Assembly: GCA_029267335.1 (NCBI GenBank)
Contig: JAJUJC010000001.1
Location: forward strand, 310,001-374,000
Length of the DNA stretch: 64,000 nt
Origin: Intestinibacillus massiliensis
GTDB taxonomy: Bacteria > Bacillota > Clostridia > Oscillospirales > Butyricicoccaceae
Reading direction: 5' to 3'
This document shows, in pieces, positions 1 through 9,231 of the stretch (the first letter of the stretch is position 1; each line of letters begins with the position of its first letter). The translations under genes were made by a program, and so were the position numbers. The notes beneath the pieces are model-generated. The model had not been told where the DNA came from and did no database searches. It saw only the letters and a list, made by a program, of their open reading frames with translations.

Positions 1-811
1 GCCGGTCTGCAAGCGTACCCGCACGTTCTCTGGGACGCGTCACGACGACGTGCTTGCCGTGCAGTGGCAGCTTACTGAACCAATCGAGCGTGTCTGCAAG
101 GGTGCACACCTTGCCGACGAGAATAATCGCCGGGCTTTGCAGTCCCATTTCTTCGGTTTTGCGCTCGAGCGTGCCCACGGTCGCGACCAGACGGCGCTGA
201 TTATACCGCGTGCCGTTTTCGACGACCGCTGCGGGCAGATCGGGCGGCGCGCCCGCCGCGAGCAGGCCGTTCATCACGAAGCCCAGTGCGCTTACCCCCA
301 TCAGAAAGACCAGCGTGCCGCCGGTTTTGAGCAGGCTCTCAAAGTCGATATGCAGCTCGCCACCCCTTTTGGCATGTGCCGTCACGATATGCACCGACGA
401 GCAGAAATCGCGATGTGTCACCGGTATGCCCGCATACGCAGGCGCAGACATCGCGGAGGTGACCCCGGGCACGACCTCAAACGGTACACCCGCCGTGACC
501 AGCTCCTCGACCTCCTCACCGCCGCGCCCGAACAGATAGCAGTCGCCGCCCTTGAGTCGCACGACCTGCTTGCCCTCGCGCGCTTTTTCCACCAAAATTT
601 CATTGATGCGCTCCTGCGGCACAGGGTGACGGTTGCTCTGCTTGCCGACATCGATGCGCTCGGCGTCGTCGGGAATCATTGCGAGTACATCCGCGCCGAC
701 CAGACGGTCATATACGACCACTTCGGCATTTTGCAGTACCTCAGCACCGCGCAGGGTCAGCAGCCCTTTATCGCCCGGCCCCGCGCCGACCAAAATCACT
801 TTTCCGTTCAT
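1..811 (-). CDS. cobA-hemD: Uroporphyrinogen-III C-methyltransferase / uroporphyrinogen-III synthase fusion, 3' end outside window
   Basis: My own translation from the ATG at 811 begins [19 protein letters not shown], the SAM-binding N-terminus of the CobA/SUMT family, followed by [14 protein letters not shown] and VVPGVTSA motifs. About 250 residues in, after the methylase domain, the frame continues into [15 protein letters not shown], which looks like the start of a HemD (uroporphyrinogen-III synthase) domain. The protein would therefore cyclise hydroxymethylbilane and methylate uroporphyrinogen III to precorrin-2. Its ATG overlaps the hemC stop (ATGA). It is cut by the left window edge, so the length and C-terminus of the HemD part cannot be seen. 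The fusion call is an inference from roughly the first 20 residues of that domain. Confidence 0.9.
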   Translation of the reverse strand, partial: MNGKVILVGAGPGDKGLLTLRGAEVLQNAEVVVYDRLVGADVLAMIPDDAERIDVGKQSNRHPVPQERINEILVEKAREGKQVVRLKGGDCYLFGRGGEEVEELVTAGVPFEVVPGVTSAMSAPAYAGIPVTHRDFCSSVHIVTAHAKRGGELHIDFESLLKTGGTLVFLMGVSALGFVMNGLLAAGAPPDLPAAVVENGTRYNQRRLVATVGTLERKTEEMGLQSPAIILVGKVCTLADTLDWFSKLPLHGKHVVVTRPRERAGTLADR

Positions 812-1689
812 GGTGTCTCCTTTCCCGCGCGCAGTCGCTGCGCGAGCGTGCTTCCGAGTTCCTCTGCCTGTGCGGATGTGCCGTCGATCGTACCAAACCG
901 GACGATGCGCTCGTCCGCGCTGACATACATGCCGCGCAGGTGCAGGCGTTCTCCCTGCAACGTCGCATGCGCCGCTACGGGCGAGGAGCAGCCGCCGTCC
1001 AGTGTACGCACGAACGCGCGCTCTGCGAGCATGCAAAACCATGCGTTGTCGTCACGCCATGCCGACAGACAGGATGCATCGGCATCCGCACGCCCCTGCA
1101 CCACAATGATCGCCTGTCCGGCAGCGGGCAGAATCTCATCGACCGAAAAATAGCGGTCGATGCGCGCCTCCAGTCCCAGCCGATGCAGCCCCGCCGCCGC
1201 GAGCACGAGTGCGCTGTACTGCCCCTCGTCCAGCTTGCGCAGCCGCGTCTGCACATTGCCGCGCACCGGCTCGATCCGCGCCTGCGGATACAGCTTTTGC
1301 AGTTGGATGCGCCGTCGTGCGCTCGAGCAGCCGATGGGCTTGTCAAAGTTGAGCATGCTCACACCCTCGGGCAGAACGAGCACGTCGCGCACATCCGCGC
1401 GGGGCGATACCGCAACGAGCGGGAGATCGTCCGGTGTGTCCATCGGCATGTCCTTCAAGCTGTGCACCGTGAAATCCGCGCGGCCGTCGCGCAGCGCCGC
1501 GTCCAACTCCTTGACGAACAGCCCTTTTCCGCCGATTTTATCCAGTGTTTTATCTAAAATCTTGTCTCCGGTCGTTTTCATCGTCACAAGCGAGGTTTCA
1601 TAACCCGCCGCATTAAGTGCGGAAATGACGTTTTCCGACTGCACGACCGCAAGGCGGCTTTCCCGACTGCCGATTTTAATGACTTTCAT
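808..1689 (-). CDS. hemC: Hydroxymethylbilane synthase (porphobilinogen deaminase)
   Basis: The 293-residue product starts MKVIKIGSRESRLAVVQ and carries the family signature MKTTGDKILDKTLDKIGGKGLF, shown here only by its first 20 or so residues (MKTTGDKILDK and KIGGKGLFVKELD). It also has the active-site segment LKDMP and a dipyrromethane-cofactor loop (LDGGCSSPVAAHA, containing the conserved Cys). It condenses four porphobilinogens into hydroxymethylbilane in the cytoplasm. The ATG at 1689 was chosen because homology begins there. A longer frame exists upstream but lies inside cobK. The start overlaps the preceding gene by 14 bases and the stop overlaps cobA-hemD by 4, so it is translationally embedded in the cobalamin operon. 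Confidence 0.96.
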   Translation of the reverse strand: MKVIKIGSRESRLAVVQSENVISALNAAGYETSLVTMKTTGDKILDKTLDKIGGKGLFVKELDAALRDGRADFTVHSLKDMPMDTPDDLPLVAVSPRADVRDVLVLPEGVSMLNFDKPIGCSSARRRIQLQKLYPQARIEPVRGNVQTRLRKLDEGQYSALVLAAAGLHRLGLEARIDRYFSVDEILPAAGQAIIVVQGRADADASCLSAWRDDNAWFCMLAERAFVRTLDGGCSSPVAAHATLQGERLHLRGMYVSADERIVRFGTIDGTSAQAEELGSTLAQRLRAGKETP

Positions 1690-2896
1690 GTGATACGCCG
1701 CCTTCCTGCTGTAAAATTTCGCGAATGCGCGCTGCTGCTTTCGCGGTCGCGGCATGATTGCTGCCGTCGGATACGACGCCTGCGGTCAGGCTGCCCGCCT
1801 GACACAGCGCGGGAAAATAAAAGGTGCTCTCCTCTGCGCAGTCCGCGACGCTGCACAAGATCTGAGCATGCTCACAGTCCGCCGCGATACGCGCATTGAC
1901 CGCACGGTCATCGGTCGCCGCGACGACGAGGAACGTCCCGACGAGATCGTCCGGCTCGTAACCGCGTACAAGATCGGGCGTCACACCGCGCGCTTCGGGC
2001 GCGATGACCGTGACCGAAGCACCCGCCTCGCGCAGAACCGCCGCGCGTCGCGCAGCGATGCGTCCCGCTCCGAAAATCATACATTTACGACCTGCAAGCG
2101 ACACAAACAGTGGAAACCGCATGTTTACAGTGCGATCCTCACACGCAGACAGCGCAAAGCGCTCCTCGAGCAGCGTGCACAGCTCCGTGAGCGTCAGCCC
2201 GCTTTCCTCGGTCGGTCGGCTGATGAGCACAACCGTTGTTCCGGTGTCCGCCGCGGCGCGCAGCTTCTCCGCGAAGCCGCCCGCCGCGCCTGTATCCTTG
2301 GTCACAAGATACTTTGCATGGGTCTGATGCAGCAGCGCCAGATTCATTTCATAGGAAAACGGCCCCTGCATTGCGATAATATGCGCGCCCGGATAGCCGA
2401 GTGCTTCGCATTTTTGCAGCACCGAAGCCGTCGGCAGCACGCGCGGCCACAGCCGTTCGGCGTATCGCTCGACCGCGGTAAACGCTTCCAGTTCCTTGCT
2501 GCCAGTCGTCAGCAGCACCGAACCGGTAACGCCGCTCAAAAATGCCGCCGCCGCCGCGGTATCCGGCACGGTCACGACCGGCTGATCGCTTGCGATGCGC
2601 GGACGCACGAGCCGCAGATATTCCGTGCCCGTGCGCTCACACGCGCTGCGGATGTTTCGTGTCACCGCGTCGGCATAGGGATGCGTCGCGTCGATGACCA
2701 ATATATGGGCCCGCATCGCATCGCACATTTCCGTCTGCTGCATCCGTCCGCAATGCACCGTAATGCCGGGCAGCGGCGGCATGGTCAGCTCGCCGTACTC
2801 CGTGGCAACGCAAACGGTCGCCGCCAGTCCCCGTCCGGACAGGAACTGCGCAAGGGCACGCCCCTCGCTCGTGCCCGCAAAAACCAGAATGCTCAT
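1676..2896 (-). CDS. cobK: Precorrin-6A reductase fused to a precorrin-2 dehydrogenase-type domain
   Basis: The 406-residue protein has two parts. Residues 1 to about 250 begin MSILVFAGTSEGRALAQ and contain IDATHPYADAVTRNI and TTGSKELEAF, typical of CobK/CbiJ, the NAD(P)H-dependent (cobalt-)precorrin-6A reductase. Residues from about 258 (MRFPLFVSLAGRKCMIFGAG) form a Rossmann domain with GAGRIAARRAAVLREAGA, VVAATDD and a FYFPA segment, matching the N-terminal half of Met8/SirC, which oxidises precorrin-2 to sirohydrochlorin (factor II). The C-terminal ferrochelatase part of CysG or Met8 is not present. Two non-consecutive steps of the same pathway are thus on one chain. It overlaps cobJ by 4 bases and hemC by 14. 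Confidence 0.9.
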   Translation of the reverse strand: MSILVFAGTSEGRALAQFLSGRGLAATVCVATEYGELTMPPLPGITVHCGRMQQTEMCDAMRAHILVIDATHPYADAVTRNIRSACERTGTEYLRLVRPRIASDQPVVTVPDTAAAAAFLSGVTGSVLLTTGSKELEAFTAVERYAERLWPRVLPTASVLQKCEALGYPGAHIIAMQGPFSYEMNLALLHQTHAKYLVTKDTGAAGGFAEKLRAAADTGTTVVLISRPTEESGLTLTELCTLLEERFALSACEDRTVNMRFPLFVSLAGRKCMIFGAGRIAARRAAVLREAGASVTVIAPEARGVTPDLVRGYEPDDLVGTFLVVAATDDRAVNARIAADCEHAQILCSVADCAEESTFYFPALCQAGSLTAGVVSDGSNHAATAKAAARIREILQQEGGVSHESH

Positions 2897-3621
2897 ACGT
2901 CTTTATAGCCGCGCGGCGTGACCAGCTTGCCGTGGATCACACGCGTTTGGCTGTTGCCGATGATGACGGTTGTGAACATATCGACCTTCTTATCGCGCAG
3001 CTCAGCGAGGGTACACAGTTCCCCGTGCTCACCCTCGCGCCCGATGCTGTGTACTGTACCGCAACAGGTCTCCGCCGCGCGATATTGGAGGATGTAATCA
3101 CAGGCGCGCTGCAAATAATCCGCACGCTTTTTGCTCGACGGGTTATACAGGCAGATCACGAAATCCGCTTCCGCCGCCGCACACAGGCGCTTTTCGATCT
3201 TCTCCCACGGCGTGAGCAGATCGCTGAGCGAAATGACCGCGAAATCGTGGATGAGCGGCGCGCCGAGCACTGCCGCGCCCGCGCATGCCGCCGTCACGCC
3301 CGGAATGACCTCGATCTCGATGTCCGGATAGGCTTCGCAGACCTCGTGCATCACGCCCGCCATGCCATAGACGCCCGCGTCGCCCGATGATACCATCGCG
3401 ACGGTCTTGCCCGCAAGCGCGGCATCGCGCGCGGCAGCGCAGCGCTCGACCTCGCGCTTCATAGGGGTCTCGATGCGCTCTTTGCCCACAATAAGGTTGT
3501 CGATCAGCTGCAAATACAGCGGATAACCCGCGATGCAATCGCACTGCTCCAACGCACGCACCGCGCGCAGCGTCATTTGCTCTTCGCCGCCCGGCCCCAG
3601 TCCGATGACATAGATTTTCAT
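2893..3621 (-). CDS. cobJ: Precorrin-3B / cobalt-factor III C17-methyltransferase
   Basis: The 242-residue enzyme opens MKIYVIGLGPGGEEQMTLRA and shows the tetrapyrrole methylase landmarks: SSGDAGVYGMAG (residues about 78-90) and IPGVTAACAGAAVLGAPL. The Y-P-L-Y segment after the first strand is typical of CobJ/CbiH. It methylates C17 with ring contraction using SAM. In an anaerobic cbi operon the substrate would be cobalt-factor III, so cbiH is the pathway-specific name. The length is normal for the single-domain form. It overlaps hemA and cobK by 4 bases on each side. Confidence 0.93.
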   Translation of the reverse strand: MKIYVIGLGPGGEEQMTLRAVRALEQCDCIAGYPLYLQLIDNLIVGKERIETPMKREVERCAAARDAALAGKTVAMVSSGDAGVYGMAGVMHEVCEAYPDIEIEVIPGVTAACAGAAVLGAPLIHDFAVISLSDLLTPWEKIEKRLCAAAEADFVICLYNPSSKKRADYLQRACDYILQYRAAETCCGTVHSIGREGEHGELCTLAELRDKKVDMFTTVIIGNSQTRVIHGKLVTPRGYKDV

Positions 3622-4799
3622 GCCTTACTCCTTAATTGCTCCGCCTGAACGGCGTTTTTTTGCATTTTTTGCAGAGTTTTCTTCAGCAGTTGCGGGGATA
3701 CCGCTTCCTTCATGCCGCCGAGCAACATATCGACCGTCTTATCGACCGCGGCGCGCATCAGTTCCTCGTCTCCCTCGCCCATCCAAACGCGTTCAAACGC
3801 GGTTTGCTTGATTTCTTCGATCACCGGCAGTGCGGCACGGTATGCAGCCCACTCGTCGAACCGCGCGGTCTGCTCCTCGATGATTTGCAGGATGCACGCC
3901 CTGTCAAGCGTATCCTCGCTGCCCAGTTCGCCCAAGTCGTCCATATTGAGACAAGGCACGCCCTCGACCGCGGGGTCAATGTCACGCGGCAGCGCAAGAT
4001 CGAGCAGCAGCGCGGGTTTTTGCGTCAGTGCATCTACCTGCGCCGCGGTCAGCGTATAATGCGGGCTGGTCGTTGCGCTCACCACCAGATCACAACCCTC
4101 GATGATCGACAGTCGATCTTCATAAGGCTGCGTCGCACAGCCGCGCGGCACGATGGTCTCGCCATGGCGGTAGGTACGCAGCGTCACCGTGACGCGCGCG
4201 CCCTGACTGACGAGCAGATCGGACGCGATGCGTCCCATTTCGCCGTTGCCGATGACGACCGCGCGCCGTCCGAACAGACCGCCCAGACGCTGCGCCGCCA
4301 GTTGAATGCCGCGATGCGCCGCCGAGCGCGGTACCGCAACGAGATGGGTCTCGGTTTTTGCGAGCTTTCCCGCCGTTGCAGCGCAGCGGAACAACGTTGC
4401 CAGCACCGGATCGGCTGTGCCCGCTTCGCGCGCAAGCTGTGCCGCCTGTTTGACCTGCGTCACGATCTGATCCTCCCCGAGGATCTGGGAGCGCAGTCCG
4501 CATGCCACCTCCATCAGATGCCGCACCGCATCCCCACCGGTGCGCCGCACGAAAATGCCCTCAAACCGTTCGGGGGCGACGCCTGCCGCAGCGCACAGCA
4601 GCGCCGCCGGATCGACGATCGCGGTCGCAGACAGATACAGCTCCGTGCGGTTGCAGGTCGAAATCAGCGTACATCCCGCAACGCCGGTGCGCTGCCGAAT
4701 GTCCGCGAGCAGCGTGCCCACCTGCCCCGCGACAAAGGACAGCGCCTCTCTCTGCGCGATATTCGCGTGGGTATAATCAATTCCTGCCATGACGATCAT
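3618..4799 (-). CDS. hemA: Glutamyl-tRNA reductase
   Basis: The 393-residue protein begins MIVMAGIDYTHANIAQREAL and has the catalytic STCNRTE motif (Cys49), the LGEDQI region and a nucleotide-binding VIGNGEMGRIA. It reduces glutamyl-tRNA to glutamate-1-semialdehyde, the first committed step to 5-aminolevulinate. The ATG at 4799 was preferred to longer frames because it overlaps the cbiG stop as ATGA and is preceded by AAAGGAGG about 10 bases upstream. Its position inside a riboswitch-controlled cobalamin operon suggests a copy serving corrin synthesis rather than bulk heme. Confidence 0.96.
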   Translation of the reverse strand: MIVMAGIDYTHANIAQREALSFVAGQVGTLLADIRQRTGVAGCTLISTCNRTELYLSATAIVDPAALLCAAAGVAPERFEGIFVRRTGGDAVRHLMEVACGLRSQILGEDQIVTQVKQAAQLAREAGTADPVLATLFRCAATAGKLAKTETHLVAVPRSAAHRGIQLAAQRLGGLFGRRAVVIGNGEMGRIASDLLVSQGARVTVTLRTYRHGETIVPRGCATQPYEDRLSIIEGCDLVVSATTSPHYTLTAAQVDALTQKPALLLDLALPRDIDPAVEGVPCLNMDDLGELGSEDTLDRACILQIIEEQTARFDEWAAYRAALPVIEEIKQTAFERVWMGEGDEELMRAAVDKTVDMLLGGMKEAVSPQLLKKTLQKMQKNAVQAEQLRSKA

Positions 4800-5818
4800 G
4801 GAAACCGTACCTCCTTTGGGATTGCCGCAAGTGCGACCGTTATGCCGTCGCGCGCGATTTTGCGGCACAACAGCGTGCCGCCCGATGCGCAAACCGCCGC
4901 ACGTTCGCACACATTATCCACCCCGACCGTATCGGCAACGAACGACGAGGGTGTAAAATCGCCCACGGTCTCTCGAAGCTGCGCTGCAGAAAAGATACGC
5001 AGCGGCACCTGCCGCGCACGACTGAGGGCAAGCAGCCCCACCTCGTCGCGCTTGACATCGATCGTTGCGAGCGCACACAGCGCCTGCGGTGCAATTTCGT
5101 ACTCTTGCAGCACGGCATCGAGCACGCAGGTCAACTCCGCAAGCGTTTTCCCACGGCGGCAGCCGATCCCCGCGACGATCGTGCGCGGAATGAGATGCAG
5201 CGTGTGTGCGAACCGCTCGTCCTCCCGCGCGCGGCAGGAGATCACGATACCGGTATCCACATCCTCGGTCTGCGCGATGCCCTCCGGCAGCTTTCCCACA
5301 AGAGGCAGCGCCGTGTGCAGACCGACCGTGTCACCGCGCAGCAACGCACCTGAAACAAAGCGGATGCCCTCGGTGCGTGCGATTTGCAGACCCTGTTCTT
5401 TTGCCCAGGTATCGACCGCAAACACACGATTGACATCGGTTGCAGTGGTCAGTACGGGAGTCGCGCCCAAGTTCTGTGCCAGCCGCAGCGCGAGCGCGTT
5501 TGCTCCGCCCAAATGACCGGACAGCAGCGGAATCACAAACTTTCCCGCCTCATCGAGCACCAGAACCGCGGGATCGTAGGCTTTTCCGGTCACATAGGGT
5601 GCGATGGCGCGTACCGCGATGCCGGTCGCGCCGATGAACACGATACCTGCGCAGTCGACCATCGCCTGCTGTGCAAAGCGTGTCAGCGCGGTCTCCCGCA
5701 GGGACACATCGACCGTGCGTGCATAGCACTCGACAACGTCCTCTGTGAGCGCGTCGCGCACGCGCTCGGCAAGCGCCGCGCCGTTTTGTGTGAAAGAGAC
5801 CACCTTGAGGTGCATCAT
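4796..5818 (-). CDS. cbiG: Cobalt-precorrin-5A hydrolase
   Basis: The 340-residue protein starts MMHLKVVSFTQNGAALAERV. Its N-terminal domain carries GIVFIGATGIAVRAIAPYV and the family hallmark LLSGHLGGANALA. The C-terminal domain has AGIGCRRGKTLAEL and a run of Ala/Leu-rich residues typical of CbiG/CobE. The enzyme opens the ring-A lactone and releases acetaldehyde in the anaerobic pathway. The upstream extension of the frame overlaps cbiF and is not homologous, so the ATG at 5818, which overlaps the cbiF stop, is used. A second ATG three bases later is equally possible. Confidence 0.95.
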   Translation of the reverse strand: MMHLKVVSFTQNGAALAERVRDALTEDVVECYARTVDVSLRETALTRFAQQAMVDCAGIVFIGATGIAVRAIAPYVTGKAYDPAVLVLDEAGKFVIPLLSGHLGGANALALRLAQNLGATPVLTTATDVNRVFAVDTWAKEQGLQIARTEGIRFVSGALLRGDTVGLHTALPLVGKLPEGIAQTEDVDTGIVISCRAREDERFAHTLHLIPRTIVAGIGCRRGKTLAELTCVLDAVLQEYEIAPQALCALATIDVKRDEVGLLALSRARQVPLRIFSAAQLRETVGDFTPSSFVADTVGVDNVCERAAVCASGGTLLCRKIARDGITVALAAIPKEVRFP

Positions 5819-6570
5819 TTGCTCGCCTCGCGGAATTCGGTCGTAAAGGTCGGGTCGTAGAGCTTGGAACGTTCGTACTCCGTGCCCAGGAAGCCACCGA
5901 CCGTAATCAGTGCCGTTTTGCTGATGTTGTGTGCGCGCGCCGCCTCGGCAAGCCCCGCCACCGTTGTGCGCACGACCTTTTCGTCGTCCCATGTCGCCTT
6001 GTATACGATTGCCGCAGGCGTTTCAGGCGCATAACCGCCCGCGATCAGGCGCGCAGAGAGCTGCTCGAGCATACCGGAGGACAGGAAAATGACCATCGTT
6101 GAGCCGTGCGCTGCGAGCTTTTCGATCTGCTCCGCATCCGGCACGGGGGTGCGCCCCTCCATACGGGTCAGAATAACGGTCTGGCTGACTTCTGGCAGCG
6201 TGTACTCTGCCTTGAGTGCCGCCGCCGCACCGCAGAACGACGACACGCCCGGACACACCTCGTAGGTGATGCCCGCTGCGTCGAGTGCATCCATCTGCTC
6301 CCGATGCGCGCCGTAAACACACGGGTCGCCGGTGTGCAGACGCACCACGCGCTTGCCCGCGCGCTCCGCCGCGATCATGACCTCGAGCACCTCTTCGAGC
6401 GTCATTTTGGCGCTGTTATAGATCTCACAGGTCGGTTTTGCTTCGTCAAGCAGCGCGGCATTGACGAGCGAACCCGCATAAACAATGACATCCGCCTCGC
6501 GCAGCAGTTTTGCGCCGCGTACGGTAATCAGGTCGGACGCACCCGGACCAGCACCTACAAATTCAATCAT
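5815..6570 (-). CDS. cbiF: Cobalt-precorrin-4 C11-methyltransferase
   Basis: The 251-residue enzyme starts MIEFVGAGPGASDLITVRGA and contains VYAGSLVNAALL, RLHTGDPCVYGAHREQ and CPGVSSFCGAAAALKAEYTLPEV, of which the last is a CbiF/CobM hallmark (given here only in part). It transfers a methyl group from SAM to C11 of cobalt-precorrin-4. The ATG at 6570 overlaps the cbiL stop by 4 bases and is preceded by an AGGAGG-type site. The longer upstream frame lies inside cbiL. Only the order of methylases and the conserved motif distinguish CbiF from CobM; context favours CbiF. Confidence 0.95.
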   Translation of the reverse strand: MIEFVGAGPGASDLITVRGAKLLREADVIVYAGSLVNAALLDEAKPTCEIYNSAKMTLEEVLEVMIAAERAGKRVVRLHTGDPCVYGAHREQMDALDAAGITYEVCPGVSSFCGAAAALKAEYTLPEVSQTVILTRMEGRTPVPDAEQIEKLAAHGSTMVIFLSSGMLEQLSARLIAGGYAPETPAAIVYKATWDDEKVVRTTVAGLAEAARAHNISKTALITVGGFLGTEYERSKLYDPTFTTEFREASK

Positions 6571-7259
6571 AACGCTTCCTCCTTGACGACGATGACTGAA
6601 AAATAGCTTGCATCGCCGTCCAAATCCGCCAAAGAGCGGTAGATTTTTTGATTTTCCATGCCGCAGCATTCGACCATCGCGGCATGATTCAGCTTGCCCT
6701 CTGCCGCCAGACGGTCGCGCACTTCACCGATGGCGCGCCCCGCCTTCATGAGCACCTTGTTGCCGGAAAGCGCAAGCCCCTCCTCTGTGCTCTCGTGCGA
6801 CGACGGCACAATGTGCAGCATTTCCGCGCCTTCACACAGCGGGAGGTTGAGTGTCGCCGCCACCGCGCAGAACGACGGCACGCCCGGCACCAATCGCGCA
6901 TCGTAGCCGCGCGCGAGCACACGTTTGTGAATATAGGTGTACGTCGAGTAGATCGACGGGTCACCCAGCGTGATGAACGCCACGGTCTTGCCTTGCTCGA
7001 GCAGCGCGATCAGTTCTCCCGCCACGCGGTCGTAGTTTTCCGCGAGCTTGCGTTTGTCGCGCAGCATGGGGGTCGCGCAGTCGAGCAGCGTCTTGCCCTT
7101 GATCTCGTGCGCGACGATCGCGAGCGCAGTCTGTCGCCCCTCTCCGCTCGCCGGCACGGCGATGACATCCGCTTCGCGCAGAATACGCGCCGCCTTGCGT
7201 GTCAGCAGCTCGGGATCCCCCGGACCGACGCCAACGCCGTATAAAATTCCCTTACTCAT
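6567..7259 (-). CDS. cbiL: Cobalt-factor II C20-methyltransferase
   Basis: The 230-residue protein begins MSKGILYGVGVGPGDPELLT, the N-terminus of CbiL/CobI methylases. It shows TLGDPSIYSTYTYIHKRV and VPGVPSFCAVAATLNLPL, the usual SAM-binding and substrate-loop motifs. It methylates C20 of cobalt-factor II, the first committed step after cobalt insertion. It sits between cbiD and cbiF with 4-base overlaps on both sides, so all three are probably translationally coupled. Confidence 0.95.
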   Translation of the reverse strand: MSKGILYGVGVGPGDPELLTRKAARILREADVIAVPASGEGRQTALAIVAHEIKGKTLLDCATPMLRDKRKLAENYDRVAGELIALLEQGKTVAFITLGDPSIYSTYTYIHKRVLARGYDARLVPGVPSFCAVAATLNLPLCEGAEMLHIVPSSHESTEEGLALSGNKVLMKAGRAIGEVRDRLAAEGKLNHAAMVECCGMENQKIYRSLADLDGDASYFSVIVVKEEAL

Positions 7260-8395
7260 CCTTCGCTCTCCTCAAATCGCTTGAGCGCAGCCACCGCGCC
7301 CGCAGACCGCAGCAGCTCGCCATGTGCGTTTGTAAATAAGATAAACTCGGTACGCAGCGCACCGCGCGTGCGTTTTTCGAGATGCTCTTCGATTTTGGTG
7401 CCGATGCTTGCGAGCACCGGCCGTATCAGATTTGCGGCATCCAGCAGTTCTAGACACTCGTCGACCGTGATGGAATCCATCAGTGCACGCACGAGCGCAC
7501 GATCCGCACCGTGCATCGCGGCATGCGCCGCGAAGATCTCCTGTCTGCCGTCGGCATAGGATGAATGCGTCTGCATGACGCCCGCAGCAAGCTTGACCAG
7601 CTTGCCGGCATGCCCGATGAGCAGCACGCTTGAAAAGCCCTTGTAGATCGCATAATCGAGTGTCTCACCCAAATAGTTTGAGGTCGTGACCGCCTTTTCT
7701 AAATCAATATGCAGGGTATCACGCGCGAAATCACGCCCGTAGTTGCCCGGACATGCGAGCAGATCGCGTTCACCCGCCGCCCAACGGCTGTCCATTTCCA
7801 CGCGGATGGTGTCGATCAGCGCCTGCTCGCTCATCGGCTCAACGATCCCGCTCGTGCCGAGAATCGAGATTCCACCCACAATACCCAATCGACTGTTAAA
7901 CGTATTTTTCGCGATTTCTTGTCCGTTTTCGGCAGAGATTATGACTTTTATTCCGTGGTGACAAGCGTTTTCCCTTACAGCTCTTTCAACTCCCTGTCTG
8001 ATTTGCTCCCGCGGCCCGGGGTTAATCGCCGCCTCTCCTACGGTGCACGCCAGCCCCGGTCGGGTTACGCGACCAACACCCGCGCCCCCGTCGATCTCAA
8101 TACCGCTTGGGATGCGCGACGCAGTCGCGTAAATACGCATACCGTTTGTTACATCAGGGTCGTCACCGCTGTCCTTACGAACCGCACACACTGCCCAATC
8201 CGCATGCAGTTGTGCGTCCTCAATTTCGAGAAACAGTGTCACGCCTTTCGGGGTGGGCAGGCGCACGACCGCAGGTGCGCTACCGGTCAACAGCAGCTGT
8301 GTGGCGGCTGCGGCGGCACCTGCCGCGCAGCTGCCGGTCGTGTAGCCGCAACGCAGCGCCTTTTGATTCTTGACGGAAAATCGCTCCATTGTCAC
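7256..8395 (-). CDS. cbiD: Cobalt-precorrin-5B C1-methyltransferase
   Basis: The 379-residue protein has the CbiD signature near its N-terminus, RCGYTTGSCAAGAAAAA (residues about 15-31), then GGAGVGRVTRPGL and a glycine-rich GHAGKLVKLAAGVMQTHS. It methylates C1 of the ring-opened cobalt-precorrin-5B. The start could be the ATG at 8395 or one at 8389; 8395 overlaps the cbiO stop by 4 bases and is preferred. The length matches the family. Confidence 0.96.
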   Translation of the reverse strand: MTMERFSVKNQKALRCGYTTGSCAAGAAAAATQLLLTGSAPAVVRLPTPKGVTLFLEIEDAQLHADWAVCAVRKDSGDDPDVTNGMRIYATASRIPSGIEIDGGAGVGRVTRPGLACTVGEAAINPGPREQIRQGVERAVRENACHHGIKVIISAENGQEIAKNTFNSRLGIVGGISILGTSGIVEPMSEQALIDTIRVEMDSRWAAGERDLLACPGNYGRDFARDTLHIDLEKAVTTSNYLGETLDYAIYKGFSSVLLIGHAGKLVKLAAGVMQTHSSYADGRQEIFAAHAAMHGADRALVRALMDSITVDECLELLDAANLIRPVLASIGTKIEEHLEKRTRGALRTEFILFTNAHGELLRSAGAVAALKRFEESEG

Positions 8396-9231
8396 CCCTC
8401 CATCAAGTGTGTGATTTCGCGACGCGCCGCACCGATGGTCGATGCTGCCGTGTCAACATCCAGTCCGTCTTTTTCGCGCAGGATTTCCATGAGGTGCGCA
8501 ATACGCGGCAAACGCAGATGGTGCTGCCGCAGCAGCTTAGGGTCGCGAAACAGCTCTTCCGGTGTCCCATGCGCGAGAATGCTACCCTGTGACAGCAGGA
8601 ATACTTTATCACAATACAGCGGCACAATATCAATGTCATGTGTTGCAATGATAATGGTGATACCCAATTCTTCTTGCATCATACGGCACAACTTCATGAT
8701 GTCAGACACGCCCTGTGGATCCAGCCCCGCCGTGGGTTCGTCCAAAATGAGCACAGATGGCTGCATAACGAGCACACCCGCGATTGCGACGCGTTTTTTT
8801 TGCCCAAAGGACAGCGCGTGAGTCGGCTTGCTGCGCAATGCCGTCACACCGGTTTTTTCCATCGCGTCCTCGACGCGCATGCGCACTTCGTCCTCCGGCA
8901 GTCCGAGATTGACCGCTCCAAACGAAATATCGCGATACACATCCGCTGAAAAAAGCTGATCGTCTGGGTCTTGAAAAACGATGCCGACCTTGCGCCGCAG
9001 CTCCATGATGCCCTTGCGGTCATATGCAACGCGTGCTCCGTCGACAAACACTTCTCCGTTCGTCGGAGACAGCACGCCGTTGAGATTGAGAAACAGCGTG
9101 GATTTTCCTGCGCCGTTTGCGCCGAGCAGACCGGTAATGCTCCGTTTTTCTGCATAAAAATCCAGCCCATCGAGTGCGACTGTACCATCCTCATAGGCAT
9201 ACCGCAGCCCCTTGGTTTCGATGATCTTCAA
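8392..9231 (-). CDS. cbiO: Cobalt ECF transporter ATP-binding subunit
   Basis: The ABC ATPase has Walker A GANGAGKST, Q-loop FQDPDDQLFSADV, signature LSFGQKKRVAIAG, Walker B VLILDEPTAGLDP and the switch His in IATHDIDIVP. It powers the CbiMNQ cobalt uptake complex. I chose a TTG start at 9231, giving 279 residues beginning with KIIETKGLRYAYEDG. It overlaps the cbiQ stop as TTGA, mirroring the ATGA joints elsewhere in the operon, and GGAG lies about 12 bases upstream. A longer frame to 9294 runs through cbiQ and lacks homology. Confidence 0.93.
   Translation of the reverse strand: MKIIETKGLRYAYEDGTVALDGLDFYAEKRSITGLLGANGAGKSTLFLNLNGVLSPTNGEVFVDGARVAYDRKGIMELRRKVGIVFQDPDDQLFSADVYRDISFGAVNLGLPEDEVRMRVEDAMEKTGVTALRSKPTHALSFGQKKRVAIAGVLVMQPSVLILDEPTAGLDPQGVSDIMKLCRMMQEELGITIIIATHDIDIVPLYCDKVFLLSQGSILAHGTPEELFRDPKLLRQHHLRLPRIAHLMEILREKDGLDVDTAASTIGAARREITHLMEG

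Noticed and set aside
3636-5516. 626-codon open frame on the plus strand opposite hemA and cbiG
   Set aside because: The composition is low-complexity Arg/His/Ala, there is no ribosome site or homology, and it fully overlaps confident minus-strand genes.
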